From positions 72,923,303-72,987,302 of the forward strand of contig OZ023274.1 of the NCBI GenBank assembly GCA_964007475.1: a stretch of DNA of 64,000 nt, written 5' to 3'. The notes below the pieces were generated by a model, which saw nothing but the letters and a program-made list of their open reading frames with translations, searched no databases and was not told where the DNA came from. The translations under genes and the position numbers were made by a program. Source of the DNA: Hybos culiciformis (lineage: Eukaryota; Arthropoda; Insecta; Diptera; Hybotidae). Below, one piece after another: positions 12,697-25,300 of the stretch (position 1 is the first letter of the stretch; each line of letters opens with the position of its first letter).

Positions 12697-15600
12697 ATCT
12701 ACTATTTTCGATTTGTAATTTAGTAAAAATATCGAATTGAGAAAGTAAACAATAGTTTTTTGTTCAATTAGATTGATGTAAAGCGCGTTTCAGATATTTC
12801 AAAGCAGGTTGTCATTATCAAAAAAAGAAAAAAAACTGAATTTTTCTCTATCCTTTTGGGAAATTTAAATAAATGATTGTTTATATTAATAGTGTATGTA
12901 TATAAATTTTGTACTTATAAAAAAGTACAACATAATATAAAAAAAAAAAGAATGTTTTCTTTTTTTATTTTCTTTTCACTAAAATTCCCATCAACAAATA
13001 TGTTATATTCCATGGTAACTTTTTTTTTTATTTCTGAGAAAAATATTTTCCATTTTTTTTTCCTTTCACTTTCTTTTCAATTCACTAATTTTTATAGTGT
13101 AAACGTTACACAGGAATATATTTTTATTCCTCTTATAAAAGCAAAAATGGCAAAAAAAAACCTAACCATGTTTATGACTACCATTTCCTGTTTATTGTTA
13201 AGCTCTAAATTGTTCTTGTATACACTATGGTGAAAAGATTGCATTTTTATATATATGTGATTTTTTCCATACTCTTTTATTTTCATTTTTAAAACATTAC
13301 ACATATAATTTTTTTTTTGTCAACAAAAAATAAAAGTTAATGTAACTTAGGGTATTGTCAATTTATTGCTTATATGTGTGCTACACTTATTACTTTTCTG
13401 CGAGTCCTAAAATCTAATAAGAATACAATATACAACATTCTTGAACAGTTTAGGAACGCGTAATTTGTAATGACCCTGTTTGTTCAAATTCTCGAAAGCT
13501 CGCCAATCAGTAGCTTCGTTTTCTCAAGTGTTGATAATATTATAACGAACAATTAATAAAAAAAAATTATTTTTCAATTTTCCATTTCCTTTTTTTCCAC
13601 GTGGTACCATAAAAGTAATTTCACTCAACAAAGTGGACAAATTGTCTCATAAAGTAAATTAAAATAAAAAAAATTAACATAAAAATATGTAAAAAATTAA
13701 AGGTCTGTGAAATTTCTTTATCAGCACAATTCGATGGTATAAATTTGAGAGAAAAAATGGTATGATAAGTTGTCAAAGATGGGAAATATATCAAATATAT
13801 AAACTTTTTATTTTTCAGAAAGCAATATAAAGTCATTTAAATGCGAAAAAGCTCTTATTCAAAATTTATTTTTTTTTCTTCTCATGTTGCAATCAAATAT
13901 GCACACGCCCTCTTAGCACTCTACCAAAATGAACCGAAAATAAAAAATGATGCAAAGGAAAAAATGTAGGTATTAAATAAAAAAAAAAAAACGTTAAGTG
14001 CATCATTTTTACTATAAGGAATTTATATGGAAGGAAAAAATAGTAATAATAATGTATAGCAATTTTGCAGTACAAAATTAACGACACATATAAAAATTTT
14101 CTTTTCATGCACAATTTAGAATTACTTTTATACACAAGAACATTATAATAATATATTCCTTCATATAATATTGAGTTATTTGATAATTGAATATTATTTA
14201 AATAAAGAGTTACGTATCTAAAGAAAATTTTTATAAGACATCGTAGTACATTAAATGTAGAAAATGTTTTTTATAATCTTGTTCTCTTCACATTTTCAAA
14301 GATCTTTGATTAAGAATGAAAATTTTTTATATAGGAAAATTAAGGAAAAATAATTTTCAAAGAAATCTTAATTCAATGAATCTTTTACATATCAACGTCA
14401 TATCAAAAATTTAAGTACATAGTTATACAACTGAGCTGGTTTTTAATACCTATATTCTCATTTTATTAACAGAAAATAATTAGAAAAAGAAACAATCAAT
14501 TTTAAATCGTAGATCAGATAAATAAACTCAACAATTTATACCACAAATTGGCAATTTAATTTCAATTATATTTGAGGCCAAAGTTATGCTTAGAATAAGC
14601 TTAAAGGGCTTAAAAGAATTCAATAAGAGCAGAGTGAACAATTTTTTTGGTAAAACGATGCCACTTCTATTTAATCCGAGACTTAATATGATTCTAATAT
14701 TTTTGAAATTATGTTTAGTTCCATGGAAATCATGACGTCAAATAATTCAATTTTCCAATCTATAATTTTCTATTTTCAGTTTGAAAATCAAAACTTTCAA
14801 TTATTTCGAATTCTTTATGCAAATATTTAAATAGGTAAATTAAGCAAAATAAAGTCTGAAAAAATGGAAAATAAATTTTTAAAAACTTTTTTGTACTTGA
14901 CAGTTAAAAACTTCATAAGTTTTTTGATTTTTTTTTTTTTTTTGAATTTTTCTCACATTTTTCTAAAAGTACGTCATATTTTTTAAATGAAAAAACAACT
15001 TATCTTTTTGAAAAATTTTGAATTAAAAATTCTGTATTACCATCTGTGGTATTAATAAAAATAATAAATAGATTCATCCACCGTATCTCGTTTTATCTAC
15101 GAAAAATTTTCTATGCCGTATTATATACATTTATTATTGTATAAGTATATGTAGATAAAAAAATAATTAAAAATATAATTTTATATATGTTGTATATCTA
15201 ATTTGTAATTTCATGCTTAACTACTTATTCAACAATATATCGTTAAAATATCCTAAAAACCTTAAAGGAAAAATTTTTTTTTGTAAGAAAATTAATTCAT
15301 ATTAAAATTTCATTCACAATTTAAGTTATATGCGATAACTTTTACTATATAGCATATAAATTGTTTTCAAATTTTCTCTATATTCTATAAGATATATATT
15401 TATTTCTAATATACATTATTAAGTTGTCCATCAAAAACAGAAAATTATGAACATATAAAATTTATTTGACCTGAAATAAATTTTTAATTTAACTAAACTT
15501 TATGTAATGTATATACGTACACATACATATAACTTGATTTTCCACTTCTTGTTTATTTATTTTTATTTTTTTTTTTATTTAAGGCCAACTTATGCTGTAA

Positions 15601-16310
15601 GATATTTTCTTTTTGGACAAAAATATTTACTTAAAACTTACTCGAATTTCCTTTTAAGTTTTTTTTTTTTTTCGAATATTTGCTTTAAGCTATTTGAATG
15701 GGTTTATGAAAAGTTTTAAGCATATATTAAACACTGAATAAATTACACATAATTGTACAAGAATAGAGAAATTGAATAAATCTACAATCCGTAAAGTTGC
15801 TACAATAAATGTTGTTAAAAAACTTCTATTCACGTTATACTATCTACATGTATGTATATATTTTACTTTTACATATATTTAGTTCAGGAAGGATGTTACA
15901 AAGAGCATGAATGAGATCAAATATAGAATTTTTTTTTATGCAGAATTTATTACAAAATTTTAGTTAACATCATTTAAGGTAAGATATTTTATTTTGGATC
16001 TTAAAGGACAACATCAACAGTTGCTCGTATTTGGTTAACTCCGGAAATATTAAATTTGATTCATTTGGAAATCGCATTCATAGTGTGCAAAAAATTCGTA
16101 GTAAATCTGAAATTATCATTTTAAATAAGACTTATAAGGAAATCTCAATTCTTCCAGGATTCATTCTTCCTGAATTTTTTTTCAACACATCCTCTAAGAA
16201 TTTTGTTTTATTAATTTCAATTCATATTATATGAAAAATTAAGAGAAATTAAATTAGTGTAATTTATTTCAGTGTTTTTTTTTCTCTGAAAAACAACAGT
16301 CCTTTCTTTA
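12697..16310. other. Non-coding AT-rich DNA left of the assembly gap
   Basis: No supported exon. The longest frame (12877-13233, 118 codons) is Phe/Lys/Ser-rich from T- and A-runs, has no motif, and is overlapped by an antisense frame of similar quality. A slightly less AT-rich patch at about 13440-13530 shows no recognisable feature. Confidence 0.55.
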
Positions 16311-16510
16311 NNNNNNNNNNNNNNNNNNNNNNNNNNNNNNNNNNNNNNNNNNNNNNNNNNNNNNNNNNNNNNNNNNNNNNNNNNNNNNNNNNNNNNNNNN
16401 NNNNNNNNNNNNNNNNNNNNNNNNNNNNNNNNNNNNNNNNNNNNNNNNNNNNNNNNNNNNNNNNNNNNNNNNNNNNNNNNNNNNNNNNNNNNNNNNNNNN
16501 NNNNNNNNNN
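16311..16510. other. Assembly gap, 200 Ns
   Basis: Exactly 200 unknown bases, a round number suggesting a scaffold gap of estimated or arbitrary size. Distances across this point are therefore uncertain, and a frame crossing it is meaningless. Confidence 0.98.
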
Positions 16511-19500
16511 AGATTTTAGAAATTTACACTTAAAATTTTTTTTTAATATTTCATAACCCAATTAAAGTTATTCATCCGGGTTATTATTAAAATTTGTATG
16601 TGATTAAGGGCGAAATTAAATTTGAGAACATACATATTATACATTACATAATTATACCTCTACAATTATACAAGAATTATTTTAATGAATTTTAACGTTC
16701 ACTAGGTTTTCATAAAATTAGGTTCACTCATAATTTTCTTAGGGCCATTATATTGTATGTACTTAAATTTGTTGAAAATTTCTTTAATGTTTTTTCAATG
16801 AAAAAAAAAGAAGGAAATTAGCGATTAAAATTGTAATTTTATAATTTTCTATTAACAAATTTCTTTAATCTTTTTTCAAATGAAAACTATAATTAACGAA
16901 TATTTAAGGAAGTAGTATTAGAAATTTTTAAGGGTGGGTATTAGAAATTTTTATGGATGGGGATGAAAATAGACTAGTATATGAATATTTATCCCATTTA
17001 ATATATTGTAAGCTTAACTTGCCCAGATATTAACACGACGGTCTCAAATTGATTAACTCGTTTCGCTGTCTATCATTTGCAATATTATTGAGATAAAATA
17101 TTATCTTCAGAAAGTAATTATTATCTGATTGTAACAAGTATCTTATGAGAATAATAAATTAATTGAATAATACATTAAGTCGCTTCACTTTTTCAGTCTT
17201 TAGTGATAATTTCGTTCTCATAATTTTGGAAATTTGTCGATTTCTGAATTTACTTGAAATTTGTGGAATTTATTTTTTTAGTTTCATAAGTTTGCTACAC
17301 TTTCCTAAAATACTTTCAACAAATCAATGATATGATTATGCTTTTTGGATTAAAAAAGCTATTTATTAAAGAGTAAATTTTCGTGAAAAATAAGGTTTTA
17401 ATTAAATGAATGCAAGAAAATAAAATTTATACATTTTGAACTTTTTGTATTCTCAATTCTTTAGATTTTTTTTTTTATTTCTGACATCAAAAATGAAAAT
17501 AAGGCCAAATCTTATCTATTCTTTATAATACAACTACTATAGTTTTTGTTGAATAAAATTTTTAATCAAATTTCAAAACACATGTCACAATCCTAAAAAA
17601 AAATCATCCGAAACTTCAAGGGAGATAAAAAAAATTGAAATAAAAAAGTATTTTAAGATTTAAATCAAAATTGGCATTTCTTTTCCCTTAAGGAATTTTT
17701 GGCTATTGAACTTTCATATTTCATATATACGAGAAATTCAATTTTATGTTAGAAAACACAATCGATTTGTTATCAAGCTAATAATCGCAACGTTCGATAT
17801 AAAATTAAAATTTTTTATTTCTAAATCAAATCAAAAATTTATTTTAAGTTTTGTCTTAATATTACAATGATGATTTTGTTCTAAAACCCTTTATTGTAGT
17901 GAACATATAACGTCAGGAGAATATTTATGAAAATCTTTCTATTTTTGATTGCGCATCAATTTCAGAGTCTCGGTTTCCACATCTTAATCCTGATTTAATC
18001 ATATCATTCAGTTAACTAACCCTCCATCACCCTCCATAACTAAAATTTAAACTTAATGTTAAGATTAAATCAAATTTTATAATTTTATACACCTTGAATT
18101 AAGTTTAATGGTCAATGTAATGAAGTTTTATTGAGGTTTTCTACAAAACATAAAAAAAAAAATATTTTCTAAATCCCTAATTTATTTTTTTTTTTCCTGT
18201 TTTTACCCTTTATGTTTCAGTTTGTCATATTGCAGTTTTATTTATTTTATTTTATTTTTATATTCAATCCCTAAATTTATTTAATGACATTTTAAAAGCG
18301 CAAATAATATAATACAAAAAAAAAATTCGCATTGAAAGCTTAATAAAGGATCCAATAATCCAGACAAACAAGTAGAATTCCTAGACTACAAATAATAAGA
18401 TTTTTTTTTTGTACTAAAGTTTTATTACCATAAGAAACACAAAATTTCCTTAGAATTAAGTATATGTAATGAAAATAGCAGGAACATGAACATAATAGTA
18501 GTACATTTGCGTACATTTATATAAATGTTTATGAAAATAAAAAAAAAAATTAATCTAATAGAAAAATGAAGAGTCAGGCGTCATGGTGATTAGAAATTAA
18601 ATTATTAAAAATTGGTACAAGAAACTTTCGGAAATGACCAATAAAAATTATTATATTTTTTTATAAGGTGAATGTCCCTTAAATCACTATGTTTCTCTCT
18701 GGGAATCAATAATATTTGTTACAGTTATTGCTTTAATAATTAAAAGTATAGCACCAAAAATTAAGCCTAAAAATAATGAAATATAATTTGGATATGAAAT
18801 CCTTTCGAAACTTTTTTTAAAACTGCTTTTAATATGTAAATAATATGATATATTTTTATATGTCTAGATTTTAATTGGATTAAAGAATCTTTAACATTAA
18901 ATATGCTTTATTTTTTTTTTAAATTGAAGCTTCGAAAAGCTTTGAGAGTACTCTTATTAACATAAAATATAAAACTGATTAACCATATTAAAAAAATATT
19001 TATAAATTTTAAATTTCGGTTAAATTTTGGCTAGACAAATTTTTTAACATGAAATCCTCATGTGACTCGTTGCTCTTGCAAAAAAAATATAAAATAAAAA
19101 TTATGAATGCTTTATTTATTATAATTATAATTATTATTTATTTACTTATATTTGAAAATTTTTAATATTTTCGATATTACAGAATTAGGGTTAATTTTAA
19201 ATCAGATAAATTTAAAAAAAATATTTTCATCAACATGATTTTAGCACCCGTCTACTCTTTCTTTTAGTTGGATGTCGCAATCTTTTTCTTTTATGGACTC
19301 TTATTCTTCAAAAAGCATCATTATATTTATAATTTAATTCCAAAGATCCACAACCTATCTTCATACTACATAAAAACTTATCTAACTTAAAACAGATTAT
19401 TTCTATATTACTCGAATAATATTTCAAAAAACCATATTTTCCCTTTTATTAAGCTCCTTCCAAAGTTTTCATTTCTCACAACTAGAGGAATACTTTATAT

Positions 19501-22198
19501 TAGCTTAATTGACAACAAAATGACGAGACTATGAATTATTTTAAAATTTTAGAGAGAAAAAAAGAAAAAGATAATATAATATAATTGGGAAAATTTCCTG
19601 TCATGAAATTAAACCGTTTTTTGGTTCTATTAATTCATTAGTTGGAAATAAACAAGATTCAATGAGTGAAATAAATTTTTTACGATAGTGAGAATTATGT
19701 TTTTAAATTATTAGAGACGACATTTTAAATCAAGAATAAATTTTGCGTTTATTTTGTGTTTTTTTTTTTTGAAGGAAATAAAGATTGACAATTTTCTTTT
19801 CTTTTTTTTTTATTTTCTGTTTTGCTTTTCTGATTTTCTAAGTAAAATATTTTGGTTTTTTTTTTGTCAATTTGTATTGTGTGCTTATTGCTTAAGGTAT
19901 GTGATTACCCAAGGGTGAAATTAAGAAATAAAAAATAAGCACACTTTAAAATATATTTATAACGTATGCTTCAAATAAAGCAACATCAAAAATATTTCAA
20001 AAGAACTTAAATTACAAAACAAAAAACAGAAAAATAAAAACAAGAGAAAAATCGAACCACTTTTGTAATTTTTTTTTTTGTATATTTAAAAATAAAAAAT
20101 TGAATATAGAAATGTGAAATAAAATATAAAAAAAATCTCCAAATATCCGGGAGGGATGATATACACGACGACTGTGGTATAACAAGTTAAGGTAATACAG
20201 ATTTTTCGCCTGTTTTTTTTTTTTAATACTTATGTTCTGAGCGCAAAAATGTGATTTCCGTTTTGAATAATGTATCCGTGTGTACGTGGTTTATTGTATA
20301 CTATATAAAATACAAAAAAAAAAAAATTATTATCCTTTTCTTATCTCTCAGTTGAAAATCACTATAAAAGTTTTATTATATGTTCTTAAATTTTTAAGGA
20401 ACGGTTGATGACACCCTTTCTATTATAAAAATTCAATATGAATTATATGGATGACATTTTCTATAAATTATTTATACATCATCGTTAAAGGTTTTAAAAA
20501 TAATAATAATAATAATAAACTTTTTTTTGGAAAAGATTTTGGCGATGTTACAATGTCCTCAGAATTGAAATGTTTATATGAAGATATTAACCTAAACTTT
20601 ATGAAGTCTATTACTGATTTTTTTCTTTGAGAATAGTTGAATACTTGTAGTTTCTAAAAGATTGTCGTTCTGGTATCAAGTTTAGGACTTATCAGAACGA
20701 TTCACTTGATATCTATAATTTAAAATTCTTCAGATTAATGTTACTCAAGAAAATTTTTTTGATTGAATATCTTATCTATATAATTACTTATTGTTGTTAA
20801 TTAGTTTATCTTTAATTCTTGTCTTAAAGTTCGTATGATTATTATTACAACAAAATTCCACATCATGAGTATCCTGTTCAATCCAAAAATTTACTAATCT
20901 GTTTAGTCCTTACTGTAAAAAATATTATTCTATAATTATGAGTGCTAAAGTCAAGTACAATTACGAAGATATATTTTTTGTTCACAAATTATGAAGATAA
21001 GTTTATTTTTCGTACAAATCTTGTTGCTCTGATTCTGCAAAACAAAATAATGCCCTTAAATAGGGATCATTAAAGAATAATTTGTCAATATAAAATATGT
21101 GCACTATTTATCCTTTAAAAAACACAAATATAGTGTTAAGAACTTACATAAATTGGACTAGGTACATTGTTTTCATATGCCATCACTAGGGATTTTCCAG
21201 AGTTTTTCCAATAAACGATATTTTATTAAAGAAGAAGTAGTATACAGAATTTAAAAAAAAAATAATATCGAATACTCATTTTTATTTAAAGACATTATGG
21301 CGATGTTTACATAATTTTGTAGTTTATGATTTTTATTTTATATTATTGACACAAAAAAGCACCTTTCTTTGTGTGCTTTATGTTGTATGATTTTTCTTTC
21401 ATTTTCTCTTGTTTCCTTTTTTTTTAGTTGTCTAATAAAAATTACCAACCATTCTTTTTTTTTTCCATGTTATTCTTTTCTTATATATATATATATTTGG
21501 CGTGTTAACTGATTATCAAATGTATATTTTGTGAAATGAATTTTCCTTAATGGAGTGTGTATCTTTATTATGGTGTTGACGCGATTTATTGAAAATTATA
21601 TAAGTAGATATATAGAATATATTGACAGCAACAAAAAAATATAATATCCTGGGGGTGAAATTTTTCAACATAACAATATGGAGAAAAAAAAAATGAAATA
21701 ATAAACATTTATTTTTTTTATATAAATTTACGATTTATTGATAAATTTTTAATACTATCACGATAAAAAAAAATAAAAATAATAATGATGATTTAAAAGT
21801 AAAAAAAAATCAGTTGGGATTTTTTTAAATTTTTATTTATTCTGCGGTCAGGATACATAAATGACATTATTAATTTTTTCGTGTTTAGCACATCAAGATC
21901 CAGCTTTTAATATAAATCTCTAGTGTTATATTCAGAACAGATTTTTATAAATAAAAATAATAATAACAACGATTTAAATAAGTCTGTACATAATTCATGT
22001 CTAATATTTTATGCTTTAAATGTATATAGTTTATTAAATTCATAGTACAAATTCATAGATTTTGATTTCATACAATACATAATTTAAATAATAATGAAAC
22101 AAAAATGATAAAGAGTCAGAATTTTCCTATTATTACAGATAATATCGTAAGTGAATATCTTTAGTACAGCTTTTCAACATCAACAAAATTATATATAG
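16511..22198. other. Non-coding AT-rich DNA
   Basis: No exon, RNA gene or bounded element found. Contains T-runs, an (AAT)n tract near 20499-20517 and an (AT)n tract near 21483-21495. Sequence is otherwise ordinary intron or intergenic DNA. Confidence 0.5.
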
Positions 22199-22338
22199 GT
22201 ACTGAGGCACAAACCAGAAAATCCCGCTTACCAAAATATAGAATGGAAGGCAAATGGAAAGTTTTTTTCATTATTTAAAATTTTCGTATTGGCGGGAGGT
22301 TTATTTTCTGTTTTTGGTACTTGTGATTTTGAGCCTTA
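22199..22338. repeat. Imperfect foldback
   Basis: The left half GTACTGAGGC...CAGAAAATCCCGCTTACC and the right half, read in reverse complement (GTAAGGCTCAAA...CAGAAAATAAACCTCCCGCC), share blocks in the same order: an AGGC(A/T)CAAA outer block and a CAGAAAAT plus CCCGC inner block. The outer ends are about 140 bp apart. Less AT-rich than its surroundings. Could be a decayed MITE; no target duplication identified. Confidence 0.35.
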
Positions 22339-25300
22339 CCCACATTATTTTCATCTTAAAGTTCTTTAAGGTATAATTAATTTCAACTAAAAATGGTCCT
22401 TTTTTTTATGGAATATCATATATTTTTTGAACATTATCTCAATTATGAATGAGACCAGTTCTAAAGTGAATATGCTTTAGCTGTCAACAAAACTAACTTT
22501 CAAACTTTTATTAACTACTTACTTATATACATTAACTATACTTTATTTGTTTTTTATTTTAGAAAATTTTTATAACATTTTCCTTCTGTTCAAGAAGTTT
22601 GTTTCAATTTATATTAAATTTTTTTTTTTTTTTTTTATATTTCATCCATACAGATTAATTAATTATAAGGTCAAAATTAATTGAAATATTTGTATTTAAG
22701 ATTAATGTTTTTTTTTGTATTCTTAAGAATTTCTAAAACAACATCGATTGACTTTTGATTAAGTAAATTGTTGTTACCTACGGTAAATTTTTCTAAGAAA
22801 ATATTAGACTTTTTCATTATAGTTTTTTTTATGTCAACTTCATTCAATTTTATTTCGGTTGTTGTATTTTGGTTTTTATTTTTTATTATTGGGATAGGAA
22901 AAAAATAAATTGTTATAAAAATACCTAAAAACTTTTTCCTACAAATATGTATTTTATTTTTATTTTATTATTTATTTTGTTTCCCCATCCTTAACAAATG
23001 ATGCTTGACTTCCTCTGTAAGTGATTTTCAGAAAAAAATAAATAAATAAAAATTTATATGTATGTATAATTGTATATTTTGTATAATACATTTATTATAT
23101 ATGTATATACATAAATGTATATATAAATAAAATAAAAATCTGTTTCGCTCTTAATAAGGTGTTTAATATACATGAGACACAAATAATAATAATAATAAAA
23201 AGCTCATAGTAACATTCTTTGGGATGATGCTGCTATGTATTTTTTTTTTAGAGATGCTGAATCATATATCATTTTTTATAATGATCTGTATCTATTTTAT
23301 ATTCATTTTTGTTCAAATATAGGAAGTTTATTATAGGCACATAAGGAGGTCGTAGCATCGTTTTTTTTTTAAGAAATTTAACAATATCTGATTTTGCCTT
23401 TTCCACTGTTACCTTAGAGAGAATTATGGAGTTTATAATATTTTCAAGCTTTTTTTTTTTTTTTTCATTTCTTTTAAATGAATTTCGGATGTATCTAGAG
23501 CAATTTATTTTATGATTTATTTTGTTATGAAATAATGAGGGTTACTTAAGGTGGAATGAAATTGAAGGATTTTGTTACTGATAAACATTTTTTTCAATAC
23601 TTTATAAAGTATAATAATGCAATCAACACCAGATACTGTATTATGTTGTAAATAATAGTTTCAGATACATTTAATTTTTATGCAAAGTTATCGAATGAAG
23701 TTAATTGGTTCATATCATGCGAATAAATTTATATTTTTGTAATTTAAAATAAGATTTTATAATTTATTTAAATACTAAAAAAAAAAAATTTTCAAATAAT
23801 GAGATAAAAATTTGTTAAACTTCATTTACTTTGTTTTCAAGAAAATTTGACTTTAATGGTTTGTTACAGAAGACTGTATAATTCAATGATAATTATTATA
23901 ATTTGTAAAAATTAATTTATTATTATTTTGATCCACCTTTAATGTTATTAAATAAAAAAAAGAAATTTTTTTACCTTTCTCAAACATATTGAAAAATTTA
24001 TGAGATTGGAAGATTCCACCACTAATTGAAAAGAATTCTTTCATCTTTGCTTTTATTTTATTTTATTTTATTTTCATTTTTTTTTTTTAAACATTATATT
24101 AGGCTGATAAAAAAGTAGGGCTGAATTGATTTTATTTATAAAGGATGTTGAATAAAAAAAAAGAAATGTTTTTTTTTTCCTTATTAAATCAAAAAGAAAA
24201 TATTAAACAAAAAAGATATTGTCACTTTGTTAAATTAATGCGAGTAAGCATTCATGTGTTCGAAGGCAATTATTATGTTTTAACACAAATTATGTATTTT
24301 AGATGAGTTATATTATTTTAACGAAGGATAATTTATATAAAGACAAAAATCAATACATACTTCAGAGAATTAATTAGGTGTATAATTTATTATATTTTAT
24401 TTTATTTTAAAAAAAATCACGTACAAAATTCTTAATAAAAAAACACCTCAATTGAGTCAATATAATCGAACGCATTAGTGTGGTTTAAGACAAATTATTG
24501 CAAAAAAAATTATACAATAAATAAAAATTTAAAAGAAAAGAAGAAAATATTTGTGTTTATCTTAACTAAGCAAATTTTGATAACAATTTTTAATCACTAC
24601 GTAGGAGGGAGTATGTATAGTATTCATTTTTATATTACATCTGTTTTTATATTACAACTTTTTGTTATCCACATAACTTATATAAGTAGAAGAAAATTAT
24701 TTTCACTGTTTTTTATAGTACAAAATTATTACTACGGTCACAGAAAATAAGTTATAACTTATAACAAATAAAATTACATAATGTTTTATTTTCATTTCGT
24801 CCTAATTATTTGAATGACATTAACATTTTTATTTTTATCATTTCTTGGAAATTTTATATTCTTTTTGCATAAGTAAATAATATAAAGTGTGGGGACAAAT
24901 AGTATATATATATTTTGAGTTTAATTAGTTTTTGCAAGAGTACGTATATCTTAAATGAAATTAAGTGTTCGAATACAAATGAACAAATATTTAACAAATC
25001 AATAATAAAGGCAATGAGTGCTAAGTCATTCGTTCAAATTCATATAAGTTCACTGTTCACTGAAATTAACGCATCATTTACCATAAAATCATTAAAATAA
25101 ATAGTACATATATAGAATACAGAAAATATTAAATTTATAAAAAAAATTTAAAGAATCATCAAAAATTAAAATCATACAATTTTTTTTTTTTTTATAAATT
25201 TTTGGGTAGAATAAAAAATATTTTATATATTTTTCCATAATTATTAATATTTTTTTTATTGAATTTAATCCATGGAAAATTTTCGTGACAACAAATACAT

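Noticed and set aside
12877..13233. 118-codon plus-strand frame
   Set aside because: Phe/Lys/Ser-rich from homopolymers, no motif, no splice or promoter context, and overlapped by a comparable antisense frame.
16217..16561. 114-codon frame across the N gap
   Set aside because: Most of it is unknown bases; the translatable ends have no features.
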